Source: DASQZT01 sp035638575 (lineage in GTDB: Bacteria; Acidobacteriota; Terriglobia; Bryobacterales; Bryobacteraceae). From it: 64,000 bases of DNA. The notes beneath the pieces are model-generated. The model saw nothing but the letters and a program-made list of their open reading frames with translations, did not search any database and was not told the origin of the DNA. The stretch is taken from NCBI GenBank assembly GCA_035638575.1, contig DASQZT010000153.1, positions 1 through 64,000 of the forward strand, written 5' to 3'. Made by a program: the position numbers and the translations under genes. Positions within the stretch are counted from its first letter, which is position 1. Every line of letters starts with the position of its first letter. Positions 31,642-40,784 of this stretch are shown piece after piece.

Positions 31642-34600
31642 GTGCGTTCTTTTCGGTGCTTTGCGTTCCTTCTCGGTGTGTGGGCGGCCGGCGCCCTGCA
31701 CGGCCAGGTGCTGGTATCTCTAGGGGCCAGCACGGGTTGCGGTTCTCTCCAGGGCGGGCAAACGTGTACTTTGACGGCCCGCGTGACGGGGGCGGCCAAC
31801 CTGGCGGTTACCTGGAGCTTCAGCCCGTCGGTGGCCGGCGCGGTGGCGGGCACAGGCACGGCTCCGGATTCCACTGGGCTCTCCACCAATACCTACAAAG
31901 CGCCTTCCTTTATCACCGTACCCCAAACGGTGACGGCCACCGCGACCAGCGTGGCAGACCCGAGCCAGGCGGCATCCGTGTTCATCGGGCTGATACCGGT
32001 GACCATCACGGTCACCGTGAGCCCGGCCGCCGTTTCGCTGAGCGCGGGGCAGTCGCAGGCGTTCTCGGCTGCCGTTTCCGGAACCAGCCAGACGGGCGTG
32101 ACCTGGAGCCTCGGCTCGCCGGTCGGCACGATCGATCCCGCGAAGGGCGTTTATACGGCGCCGGCGCCCATTACGGCCAGCCAGAAGGTCACGGTCATCG
32201 CGACCAGCGTTTCCCAGCCGACCGCGAGCGGCAGCGCGACGGTGACGCTGAATCCGTCGGCGCCCATTACGGTAACGGTGTCTCCTTCAACTGTGACACT
32301 CGGCCCCAGCCAGACGCAGTTGTTCACCGCCAGCCTGGTGAATTCCACAAACGGGGTCACATGGTCCATCAGTCCGCAAATGGGAGCGATCGATTCCACG
32401 GGGTTGTACACGGCGCCGCCCACAGTGAGCAGCAACGGCGCCACGGTGCGAGTGACCGCGGCCAGCGTGGATGACCCCACCAAGACCGGGACGGCCACCA
32501 TCACCTTGCAACCGGCGCCCACCGTGACAGTGACGGTGTCGCCGGCGACCGTATCGCTCTCCAACGGCCAGACGCAGCAGTTCTCGGCGGCCGTGACCAA
32601 TGCGGCCCCGGGCGTGACGTGGTCGATCAGCCCGCAGTTGGGAACGATCGATCCGACGGGGTTCTACTCGGCTCCGGCGCTGGTGAGCGGAAGCCAGACG
32701 GTTACGGTGACGGCGACTTTGGTGGCGGACGCGAGCAAATCCGGCACGGCCAAGATCACCCTGAGCACCGTGGTGGATGTGGGGGTGGGCGCGCCGCCGT
32801 CGCTGGTGGAGCAGTTTGTCACGGCCTATTACCGCAACGGCTTCAGCTTTCTGGTTTCGCTTCCCCCTTTGGGCAATGTGAAGAAACTGGGTACCACCGG
32901 GTACGTACAGGAATTCTCGGATGCCAACAAGACCTCCGGCGTGAAACTCGCGCTGGCCACCCTCAGCCCGACGGTGAATACCACTCAGCCCGACGGCTCG
33001 GTGATCGAGATCGCGCAATTGATGGGCTACATTTACCCGTACTACAGCACGGTGGGCGCCTCGACCGCCGGCTACCCGTTGATGGATTCGCAGAACTGCC
33101 CCCCGTTCGATCCGGCGAACGCTTGCCAGTATGATTTCTTCGACAAGAGTTACGCGCTGTTTGCATACGCCAACTCGCTGGCGACGGGCCAGGACTTCGC
33201 CATCAACGGGGTCTTCTACACCGAGTGGACGAACCTGGGAGGAATCAGCGGACCGGGGCGGCCGGTGGATGTGCAGACCGCCATCACGGCTTTCACCACG
33301 ACGGCGGCCACGGTGCAGACGTATGCCAACGGCGCGATCTACTCGGTCACTTCGGGGGTCAACAAGGGCAAGGTCTTCGGCGTGATCGAGCCGATGTACG
33401 ACCTGTACGTGTCGCAGAACGGAGCGGCCGGCCCGTTGGGCTTGCCCACCAGCGACGCGTTCCAGGCTTCCACGGGCCTCTTCAAACAGACTTTCGAAGG
33501 CGGCAGCCTGCAATACACCGCGGGAGGCGGCGGCCCCATCGTGCAGTTGCCGGTGGCTTCGGTGGCATTGACGGGCGCCCCGGCCGGCGGAGCGACGATG
33601 AACCTGGGCCAATCCCTGACGCTGACGGCGACGCCCTCGGCCGCGAGCGGCGTGGTGCTGAGCGACCGGCCGGTGTCGTGGAGCTCCACCAACGGCAAGG
33701 TGGTCTCGATCGCGGCCAGCGGGCAATCGGCGGTGGTGACGGCCGTCGGCGGCGGCGCGGCCAGCGTCACCGCGTCGAGCGAGGGCATCACCAGCACCAA
33801 GGTGAACATCACGGTGATCGCGCCCTGCTGCCAGGTCGGGGCGGGGGCGCCCGCATCGGTGGTGCAGGCGTTTCAGGACGCGATTACGCGCAACAGGATC
33901 TCGGTCGAGTTGCCCGCCCAGTCGCCGGCCACGCGACAGGGAAGCGGGTACGTGCAGATGCTGCAGTCGAGCGACCAGGCCAATCCGGCGGTTTACATGC
34001 TGGCGCAGTCGGACCAGTTGGGCACGGCGTACCTGGTGACCGGCGCGATCCTGGCGCAGTATCAGAGCATGGGCGGGCCGGCGGGCACGCTGGGGTATCC
34101 CATCAGCGATCCGAGTGCGGGCGGCACGCAGTTGTTCGCCAACGGGTCGGCTCTGGCGGGCACTCCGGTGCGCGTGGTGACGGGCGGCATTCTCTCCAAG
34201 TGGGCGCTGCTGGGGTATGAAACGGGCGCGGCGGGCCCGCCGGTCTCGGACGCCGCGGCCTTCGCCACTTTCGGCGCGAACTCGGGGGCGACGCAGAACT
34301 TCAAAAACGGTGCGATCTACGCGGCCACCGCGGGAGCGCGCGCCGGGCAGGCTTACTTCGTCACCGGCCTGATTCTGGCGCGGTACAACGCGCTCGAGGG
34401 GGCGGCCGGCGATTACGGCATGCCCATCAGCGACGAGTTCGTGAGCTCCGGCCTGCACCAGCAGAACTTCGAAGGCGGCAACTTCACGTACTCGGCGGGC
34501 GACGCCGCTGCCGTGGAGCATCCGGCGCCCAAAGTTCCCACCGTGGTTGTGGCTCCTTCTTCGGTGACCGCGGGTGGGCAGGTTCGTGCGGCCTTCCTGG

Positions 34601-36657
34601 GCTTCGCCAACAACAGCACCGTGAAGGTATCCATCACGGGCCAGCCCGATTTTCAAGTGACCACGGCGAATGGCGCTTACAGTTGGCAGATGGCCATCCC
34701 GCTGGCCTCCAAGAGCGCAGCGCTGGCCATCCACGCGGCCGACACGAACAGCCCGGCGGCGGCCGATGGCACGCTCACCGTTCGCGGATTCGCCGACAAC
34801 CGCGTGACCCTGGCCAAGATTCAGGGCGATAACCAGACGGGACTGCCGGGCGCGCTGCTGCCGCTCTCGCTGCGCATCAGCCTGACGGACTCGGCGGGAA
34901 CGCCGGTGGTGGGAGCGCCCATCGTGTTCCAGCCCTCGACGGGCGCGCAGCTTTCGGTGGCGAGCGCGGTGACCGATGCCACGGGACAGGCCGAAACGTT
35001 CGTGCGCCTGCCCGGCACGGAGGGCGTGTCGGCCGTAACGGCGAATGCCCCGTCAATCGCGCAGGCGCCGGTTTCCTTCTTCGTGCGGGCGGCGGCCTCC
35101 AGCCTTTCCAACTTCCCGCAGTTGGTGATGGCCGGAACCGCGACGCTGGGCAACGGCTCCGCGACCATTGGGCGGAAAGGGGCGCTGCTGACGGCGGTGG
35201 CGTCGATTCTGCGCTATCACCAGAATCGCGGCGAGCTGCCTGCGCCCAACGGGACGGCCGACCCCGGCGCGCTGAACACGTTCCTCACGGCTTATTGCGG
35301 ATACGATGCGGCGAAGAACGCCCAGCTCTGCGACGGGTACCTTTCGAATCCCGCTTCGGGCGAGCAGATCGTCAACCTGTGGCGCGCGGCCGAATTCACC
35401 GGCGGCGTGGACGTGAAGGCCCAGAGCCCTTCCGCATCGGCGATCGCGGACTTGCTGGCCCAGGGCTATCCGGCGCTGCTCTCGCTGGGGCTTTCGCTTA
35501 ATGGCGCGCCGTCCGGCGGACACTTCGTGGTGGCGATCGGGATGGCCTCGGACGGGAGCTTTGTCATTCAGGATCCGAATCTGTTGTTCGCGCGAGCCAA
35601 TCTCAACGACTATCTCAACGGTTTCACGGCGGCCGGCGGAACCTGGACAGCCACTTTGCGCGGCGTGGTGCAGTTCGCCCGCCGCAGTCCTGGCGGCACG
35701 CGATTCATGGTGGCGGCGTTGTCGCAGCCGCCGGACCTGATGAAGGGCTTCACTGACAGCGCGCAGTCGGCCGCGGGCGCGTGCGGCATCGCGCTCGACC
35801 TGCTGGATTCGGTGGATTCGCAAGGCACCGGAACCGGCGCCCTGACCTCGCGCATCCTGGTTTGCGACGGCCTGGAGCCGGCGTATACCATCGCCGTGGG
35901 GACCACCGGGAGCTATCGCGCCTTCGTCACCGACCTGGCCGTGGGCGGCTCCTCGCAGGATATTTCGGCCAGCGCGCCGGCCACTTATAAGGCTTCGCGG
36001 CCGAAGCTGGCGCTCACGCTCGCGCCGCAGGACGCGAGCTTTGTTGCGGATGGCGTGGTGAACGCGGCGACGTTCACCGCCGGCATCGCGCCGGGCGGCA
36101 TCATGACCATCTTCGGGACGGGACTTTCGGGTCCGGGCGCCGCCACCCAGGCCGCCATGGATGGCGAAGCGGTGCAAATCCTGGCGGCTACTCCGTTCCA
36201 GATCAACGCGGTGGTTCCCGCGGACACCACGCCGGGGGTTCATGTTTTGAGCGTGACCTCGGCGTACGGAAGCGCGCAACAGCCGGTCGACATTTCGGCC
36301 ATCGCTCCCGCGATTTTCCTGCTGGGAGAGCCGCCGGTGGGCGCGGTGGTGAACCAGGACGGGACGCTGAACTCGCCGGCCAACCCGCTGCCCCGCGGGC
36401 AGGTTCTCATTCTGTATGCCACCGGGCTGGGAACGGTTACGAAACAGGGTCAGCTTTGGGTGACCACGACGCCGGTGACGGTGGTGCTCAACGGACAGGA
36501 GTTGCCGGCCGCGTTTGCCGGTCTGGCGCCGGGGACCGCGGGCGAGTATCAGGTCAATGTCGTGATTCCGGGCGCCACGCCTCCCGGGGTCGGTGTTCCG
36601 ATTACCCTCAAGCAGGGTGGGATACTGAGCAATACGGTCGCGGTGACGATTCAGTAG
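31642..36657 (+). CDS. giant secreted Ig-like/LGFP/C39-like protein with TIGR03437 C-terminus
   Basis: 1671 aa from GTG 31642. A signal peptide (RCFAFLLGVWAAGALHG) is followed by about four Ig-like repeats to ~375, each with VTVSPATVSLSNGQTQQF and GVTWSISPQLGTIDPTGFYSAP. An LGFP-repeat region comes next (~380-630, GPLGLPTSD), a Big-2-type Ig domain (~640-730), a second LGFP region (~735-960, GTLGYPISD, GDYGMPISDEF), then mixed beta domains to ~1160. A C39-peptidase-like domain (~1165-1360) keeps His1294 and Asp1311 but has Ala1181 at the cysteine position. The end (~1470-1671) is the TIGR03437 domain (VNAATFTAGIAPGGIMTIFGTGL; LPRGQVLILYATGLG). It is probably a cell-surface adhesin or matrix protein. 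Confidence 0.82.
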   Translation: MRSFRCFAFLLGVWAAGALHGQVLVSLGASTGCGSLQGGQTCTLTARVTGAANLAVTWSFSPSVAGAVAGTGTAPDSTGLSTNTYKAPSFITVPQTVTATATSVADPSQAASVFIGLIPVTITVTVSPAAVSLSAGQSQAFSAAVSGTSQTGVTWSLGSPVGTIDPAKGVYTAPAPITASQKVTVIATSVSQPTASGSATVTLNPSAPITVTVSPSTVTLGPSQTQLFTASLVNSTNGVTWSISPQMGAIDSTGLYTAPPTVSSNGATVRVTAASVDDPTKTGTATITLQPAPTVTVTVSPATVSLSNGQTQQFSAAVTNAAPGVTWSISPQLGTIDPTGFYSAPALVSGSQTVTVTATLVADASKSGTAKITLSTVVDVGVGAPPSLVEQFVTAYYRNGFSFLVSLPPLGNVKKLGTTGYVQEFSDANKTSGVKLALATLSPTVNTTQPDGSVIEIAQLMGYIYPYYSTVGASTAGYPLMDSQNCPPFDPANACQYDFFDKSYALFAYANSLATGQDFAINGVFYTEWTNLGGISGPGRPVDVQTAITAFTTTAATVQTYANGAIYSVTSGVNKGKVFGVIEPMYDLYVSQNGAAGPLGLPTSDAFQASTGLFKQTFEGGSLQYTAGGGGPIVQLPVASVALTGAPAGGATMNLGQSLTLTATPSAASGVVLSDRPVSWSSTNGKVVSIAASGQSAVVTAVGGGAASVTASSEGITSTKVNITVIAPCCQVGAGAPASVVQAFQDAITRNRISVELPAQSPATRQGSGYVQMLQSSDQANPAVYMLAQSDQLGTAYLVTGAILAQYQSMGGPAGTLGYPISDPSAGGTQLFANGSALAGTPVRVVTGGILSKWALLGYETGAAGPPVSDAAAFATFGANSGATQNFKNGAIYAATAGARAGQAYFVTGLILARYNALEGAAGDYGMPISDEFVSSGLHQQNFEGGNFTYSAGDAAAVEHPAPKVPTVVVAPSSVTAGGQVRAAFLGFANNSTVKVSITGQPDFQVTTANGAYSWQMAIPLASKSAALAIHAADTNSPAAADGTLTVRGFADNRVTLAKIQGDNQTGLPGALLPLSLRISLTDSAGTPVVGAPIVFQPSTGAQLSVASAVTDATGQAETFVRLPGTEGVSAVTANAPSIAQAPVSFFVRAAASSLSNFPQLVMAGTATLGNGSATIGRKGALLTAVASILRYHQNRGELPAPNGTADPGALNTFLTAYCGYDAAKNAQLCDGYLSNPASGEQIVNLWRAAEFTGGVDVKAQSPSASAIADLLAQGYPALLSLGLSLNGAPSGGHFVVAIGMASDGSFVIQDPNLLFARANLNDYLNGFTAAGGTWTATLRGVVQFARRSPGGTRFMVAALSQPPDLMKGFTDSAQSAAGACGIALDLLDSVDSQGTGTGALTSRILVCDGLEPAYTIAVGTTGSYRAFVTDLAVGGSSQDISASAPATYKASRPKLALTLAPQDASFVADGVVNAATFTAGIAPGGIMTIFGTGLSGPGAATQAAMDGEAVQILAATPFQINAVVPADTTPGVHVLSVTSAYGSAQQPVDISAIAPAIFLLGEPPVGAVVNQDGTLNSPANPLPRGQVLILYATGLGTVTKQGQLWVTTTPVTVVLNGQELPAAFAGLAPGTAGEYQVNVVIPGATPPGVGVPITLKQGGILSNTVAVTIQ

Positions 36658-36687
36658 GAAAGGATTACCAGCCGCCGATGAACGCGG

Positions 36688-38181
36688 ATGAACGCGGATA
36701 AGAAAAACAAGAAGGTGGCGGGCCGCGCGGCGCCAAGGCCGCGGCGGCCGCGATCCTTCTACGTTGCGATCGCCCTGTTCCTGGTGACCCGCCTCTATAT
36801 TTTGCTGGTTGCCGATATCCGCGGCAGCTCTTTGCTGCAGGTGAATGTCGCCTACACGTTCAGTTGGCAGCTCGCTCAGGAACAGGGCGGCGGGTTCTAT
36901 TCGGTGGCGAGCGAGGTGAAAAAAGCAGCAGGCAGCGGGGGAAGCCACGATCCGATCGAATATGCCGTGGAGTACCCGCCGCTGGCGATCGCCTGGATGG
37001 CGCTGCCCGGCGAGCTTCTGCCCGCGCTTTCGTCCCAGGGCGCCGTGCTGCCAGGCCTCGTTCAGCGGTATATCCAGGCGAATCGGATCGCCCTGGCGAT
37101 TGTGGACCTCCTGGGATTCCTCCTGCTGGCGCGCCGGGGCTCCGCGCGGCAACTCCTCTTTTATAGCGCCGCCGGTCTCATCCTGATGCACATTCTGTAC
37201 GACCGGTTCGATCTCCTGGTGGGCGTGATTCTGCTGGCCGCGCTGACGCTGCTTTGCGGCCGCGTTCGGTACCTGGCTTCGTTCGTCGTGCTGGCGGCCG
37301 CGATCAATCTGAAGCTCACTCCCATCGTGCTTCTGCCGGTGTGGGTTTTGGGCGCGATGCCGGCGGCGGCGCTGGCGCGCTGCCGGGACAAAGCCGGCCT
37401 GTGGCGTCTCGCGCTGGAAGCGGCCAGGAGGTCGGGTGAGATGCTGGCCCTGACGGCCGCCATGTTCCTCCCCTTTTATTGGCTGGGGGGCCGCCAGACC
37501 CTGGATTTCCTGCGATACCACGCGCACCGGGGTTTGGAGATCGAGTCTTTGTGGGCATCGCTGGCCTTGATCGCGGGCCGCATCTTCGGCCTTTCCACGC
37601 AGTCGGCGCTCAACTTCGGCGCGGTCCACGTGAGTTCGCCGATCACCCCGGTCTTGATGAAGCTGGTGCCCCTGGCCGAGGCAGGCGTGCTGGCCACGGC
37701 GGCGGGCTCCCTGGTGTGGAGCGCCTACCGCCGGCTGTCAAGCGGCGATACGGGCAACGCAGGCCGTGCGACGGTCGCACAGGCTGCGCCGGACCTGATC
37801 GCCGCCTACACCATCCTATTCCAGCTCCTGAGCATCGTCACGTCCAGCGTATTCTCACCTCAGTATCTCTTGTGGCTGCTGCCCCTGGCGCCGCTGCTCG
37901 ATCGCGGCGGCAAACCCGTTCCGCGCTTCGTTCCGGGGTTCCTGGCGGTCTGCCTCATCACCACCGCCATCTTTCCGTACTTGTGGGCGGGCCAAATCAC
38001 GCCGGCGCCGGCCGGGAGCGCGGCGATCCTGCCTCCCACGCTTCTTGGAATCAGCCTCCTGGCGATCCGGAATCTCCTGGTCCTGACGCTCGCCGTTGGA
38101 CTATGGATATGGGTCTCCCGGACTCCGGTTCCCCCCGGCGTGGGGGGTTCACCTCCCCCAAACAGGGGGAACCATATTTAG
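36688..38181 (+). CDS. GT-C (GT87-like) membrane glycosyltransferase
   Basis: 497 aa. A basic N-terminus (KKNKKVAGRAAPRPRRPR) is followed by about ten to twelve membrane helices (FYVAIALFLVTRLYILLVAD, LLVGVILLAALTLLCGRVRYLASFVVLAAAINL, YLLWLLPLAPLLDR, LLVLTLAVGLWIWVS). Features of polyprenyl-phosphate-mannose-dependent GT-C enzymes are seen: EYAVEYPPLAIAW in the first periplasmic loop, AINLKLTPIVLLPVWVL, and SPQYLLWLLP. Likely adds a sugar to a lipid-linked or surface glycan. The start is in a short tandem repeat ATGAACGCGG x2 (36678-36697), so ATG 36688 is chosen for frame. The extreme C-terminus is encoded by a GC-rich inverted-repeat stretch. Confidence 0.8.
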   Translation: MNADKKNKKVAGRAAPRPRRPRSFYVAIALFLVTRLYILLVADIRGSSLLQVNVAYTFSWQLAQEQGGGFYSVASEVKKAAGSGGSHDPIEYAVEYPPLAIAWMALPGELLPALSSQGAVLPGLVQRYIQANRIALAIVDLLGFLLLARRGSARQLLFYSAAGLILMHILYDRFDLLVGVILLAALTLLCGRVRYLASFVVLAAAINLKLTPIVLLPVWVLGAMPAAALARCRDKAGLWRLALEAARRSGEMLALTAAMFLPFYWLGGRQTLDFLRYHAHRGLEIESLWASLALIAGRIFGLSTQSALNFGAVHVSSPITPVLMKLVPLAEAGVLATAAGSLVWSAYRRLSSGDTGNAGRATVAQAAPDLIAAYTILFQLLSIVTSSVFSPQYLLWLLPLAPLLDRGGKPVPRFVPGFLAVCLITTAIFPYLWAGQITPAPAGSAAILPPTLLGISLLAIRNLLVLTLAVGLWIWVSRTPVPPGVGGSPPPNRGNHI

Positions 38182-38237
38182 CACGCCTGCTGTAACCCGA
38201 TAGTTACAGAAAAATGAGACGATTCGGTGTGAAACTA

Positions 38238-38267
38238 TTGACGCGGGGCGGACGATCATGGTTTAAT
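38238..38267 (+). promoter_or_regulatory. candidate sigma-70 promoter for the structured leader
   Basis: TTGACG (38238-38243), 18-nt spacer, TTTAAT (38262-38267). A transcript from ~38275 would have a ~400-nt untranslated leader before the gene at 38681. Confidence 0.45.
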
Positions 38268-38437
38268 CGGGCATCCTTCACGATTCGCTGGAGGCGGCGG
38301 TCAGATACGCTGTTCCGCATTGAAGGGAAAGAATTTCGCTTGACATCGGGCGTGCAATCGGGTTATGAATATCTTTACCGCGTCCGAGTTGATGTGCAAT
38401 CGTCTGTTTGTACCTTGGTCGCACAGAAGAGCAGAAT

Positions 38438-38600
38438 AAGAGCCCAATAGCATGTGCGGCGGGTAGGTTTTGAAGAAGCTCTTAAGATGGAAGCACTTCA
38501 GTAAGGCCCGGTTTAGGGCCGGGTAATCCGGTGGCCGGCTTGGCGGCTTCCGGAGGACAGCTCTCCGCCCGACACGGAGAAGTTCCCTAGGTAACTGAAC
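38438..38600 (+). ncRNA. structured 5' leader, possible cis-regulatory RNA
   Basis: Several helices in series can be drawn: AAGAGC (38438-38443) with GCTCTT (38478-38483); GGCCC (38505-38509) with GGGCC (38516-38520); TCCGG (38527-38531) with CCGGA (38550-38554); TCTCCG (38562-38567) with CGGAGA (38575-38580). It matches no riboswitch class I know by sequence. It may be a stabilising leader, a riboswitch or an sRNA. Confidence 0.4.
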
Positions 38601-38680
38601 GGTTTGTTTGGGTAGTTTTGAGGCTCAGGTTGGAAAGAGAACTTCGACCGATTCAATTTGCAATTTACAAGGAGAAGGAA

Positions 38681-40639
38681 ATGGTAGATTTTCGCAGATG
38701 GATTACTGCGCTAGCCGTGCTGGCCCTATTCGTTGGGCTGGCCGGTGCGCAGGTACCAGGCGGTGGTTCGGCGAACGGCAGCTTGATCTGCAGCGCCACC
38801 GTTGCAGTGCCTCCCGCGCTGCGGGCAGAAGGCATGACGGAGGTTATCGGTGACATCTTGATCTCCTGCAGCGGCGGCGGCGCTCTGGCTGCTGGTTCGA
38901 CGATTCCCACAGCCAACGTTACGGTCAGCCTGGGCACCAACGTGACCAGCCGTCTTCTGGGCATTGGTGGAGTTTCGAATGCTTCGGAAGCGTTGCTGAT
39001 CATTGACGAGGCTGGAGCATCTGTAGCGAAGGGTGGAACCCTGGTTCCGCTGGTTCCGGGCTTCGGACCGGACGCGCCGCAGACGCTTTGCAGCACCCCG
39101 CAGGTAGGCGCCGGCATCGGCGGCTGCGCGGAGTTTGCGAACACGGTCAACGGGTATCCCGTGGCGGTTTCGGTCGCCGGTGGGACTACCCCGGCAGCGA
39201 ACGTGTTTTCGGGACTTGCGAGCGGCAACCAGGTTACCTTTGAAGGTATTCCGATTCTGGCCCCGGTTTCCGCCAGCACGCAGCGCACGTTCCGCATCAC
39301 CAACGTACGCGCCAACGTGTCCGGTTTGGGCGGCGGCGGCCTGGCGGGCACCACGCAGTTGCTGGCTTCGATCTCGATCAGCGGCAGCACCTCGGTGCCG
39401 ATCAACAACCCGGTGCAGATCGCCGGCTTCATTCAGGCCGGTCTGACCACCGTGTTGCGCAACACCAACAACACTGGCAACCAGTCGAGCGGCGGCGCCG
39501 GCTTCAACCAGTGCAACGGCTTGAGCTCACCGAGTGGCGTTGCAATTCTGCAATACACGGAGAACTTCGGCACCGCGTTCAAGACCCGCGTACAACCGAC
39601 GGCCGCATATAACGGCCAGTCCGGTTCGCCGGTTCAAAACGTTCCGGGTCAGATTTACAACTCGGAATCCAACTTTGTGTATACCGGGGCTGCCGGCAAC
39701 GGCTGGACAGCCGGTCTGGCGGACTACGGCACTCGCCTGAAGGCCGTCTTCAACAACATTCCGGCCGGCGTGCGAATCTTCGTTTCGGTGACCAACCTCG
39801 CCGTCAACACGACCTCGCCGAATACGGCTGCGCCGACTGCAACCAGCAGCAGCTCGTATGCCGTCCTGGTTTCGAGCGAAGCTGCTCCGGATTCCAACGG
39901 CTTCCTGCCGGTGCTGACTCAGACGACCGGCGTCAATGGCACCCCGGCAACGACGGGCATCGTCGAACTCCCGCAATCCGGCGGAAGCGCGACGGCCGTT
40001 TGGGAAGTCGTCAACACCAACCCGAACCAGCAGGAGACCCTCCAGTTCGGCGTGTGGACACAGTACGCCGCCAGCGTGGCGACCAACTCGCCGGCTCCAG
40101 GCACGGCAACCGTCAACATGAGCTACGCGCCGACGCCGACCGTTCCGTTCAGCTCCAGCGCCGGATCCGCGGCTTCCAGCAGCTTGACGATACCAAGGTT
40201 TGCCGATACATCGACGGCCAAGAACCTTCTGGCAGTCAACATCTGCCAGACGTTACTCTTGTTCCCGTTCGTCACCAACCAATCCGGATTCGACACGGGT
40301 ATCGCAATCGCGAACACCTCGCAGGATCCGATCGGCACATCCACCCAGGCCGGCACTTGCACACTGACCTGGTATGACGGGACGGGCAAGGAACCCGCCG
40401 TCACCACCGGCAGCATCGCGGCCGGCACGGTGTACACGACCCTGGCCTCGACTTCGGCCGCGGGCTTCCAGGGCTACATGTTCGCACTGTGCAACTTCCA
40501 GTTTGCTCACGGCTTTGCGTTCATCAGCGATCTCGGCGCGCGCAACCTGGCCATGGGCTACCTGGCGTTGATCATCAACAACAACAGCAACTCCAACAAC
40601 CGGAACCAAACGATTACGACGGAGTCTGCGAACCAGTAA
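38681..40639 (+). CDS. abundant-looking secreted protein of unknown function
   Basis: 652 aa, ATG preceded by GGAGAAGGAA. A signal peptide (MVDFRRWITALAVLALFVGLAGA) is followed by an all-beta, Gly/Ser/Thr/Asn-rich protein with few charged residues, like surface-layer or appendage proteins. Four Cys occur in the first ~170 residues. The C-terminal ~120 residues (LLLFPFVTNQSGFDTGIAIANTS; GTCTLTWYDG; FQGYMFALCNFQFAHGFAFISD) look like a separate beta-domain, a type seen in acidobacterial exported proteins. Strong ribosome site, long structured leader and a UUCG-loop terminator suggest high expression. No enzyme motif; family not recognised. Confidence 0.7.
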   Translation: MVDFRRWITALAVLALFVGLAGAQVPGGGSANGSLICSATVAVPPALRAEGMTEVIGDILISCSGGGALAAGSTIPTANVTVSLGTNVTSRLLGIGGVSNASEALLIIDEAGASVAKGGTLVPLVPGFGPDAPQTLCSTPQVGAGIGGCAEFANTVNGYPVAVSVAGGTTPAANVFSGLASGNQVTFEGIPILAPVSASTQRTFRITNVRANVSGLGGGGLAGTTQLLASISISGSTSVPINNPVQIAGFIQAGLTTVLRNTNNTGNQSSGGAGFNQCNGLSSPSGVAILQYTENFGTAFKTRVQPTAAYNGQSGSPVQNVPGQIYNSESNFVYTGAAGNGWTAGLADYGTRLKAVFNNIPAGVRIFVSVTNLAVNTTSPNTAAPTATSSSSYAVLVSSEAAPDSNGFLPVLTQTTGVNGTPATTGIVELPQSGGSATAVWEVVNTNPNQQETLQFGVWTQYAASVATNSPAPGTATVNMSYAPTPTVPFSSSAGSAASSSLTIPRFADTSTAKNLLAVNICQTLLLFPFVTNQSGFDTGIAIANTSQDPIGTSTQAGTCTLTWYDGTGKEPAVTTGSIAAGTVYTTLASTSAAGFQGYMFALCNFQFAHGFAFISDLGARNLAMGYLALIINNNSNSNNRNQTITTESANQ

Positions 40640-40677
40640 ACGCGGTATCGGCCGGCAAATGTCTGGCCCTTAACCAA

Positions 40678-40708
40678 GAGGGGAGCTTCGGCTCCCCTCT
40701 TTTTTTTT
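40678..40708 (+). terminator. strong rho-independent terminator with TTCG loop
   Basis: Perfect 9-bp stem GAGGGGAGC / GCTCCCCTC closed by a TTCG tetraloop and followed by nine Ts, 38 bp after the stop codon of the secreted-protein gene. Confidence 0.93.
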
Positions 40709-40784
40709 GGCTTGTGCTACACTGAGATTCTCCCCCGCGTCCAACCGTATCCAATCGTGTTGGTAGAAGTAGAGGAGGCAAACC

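Larger units (their letters stand above)
38182..38680 (+). other. long intergenic region, probable 5' leader of the next gene
   Basis: 499 bp with no convincing gene (a 78-codon open frame at 38214 has no protein-like pattern). It contains a candidate promoter at 38238-38267, a multi-hairpin stretch at 38438-38600 and a strong ribosome site right before 38681. Confidence 0.55.

Noticed and set aside
38214..38450. 78-codon open frame in the leader region
   Set aside because: No family pattern or ribosome site; it lies inside the probable untranslated leader.
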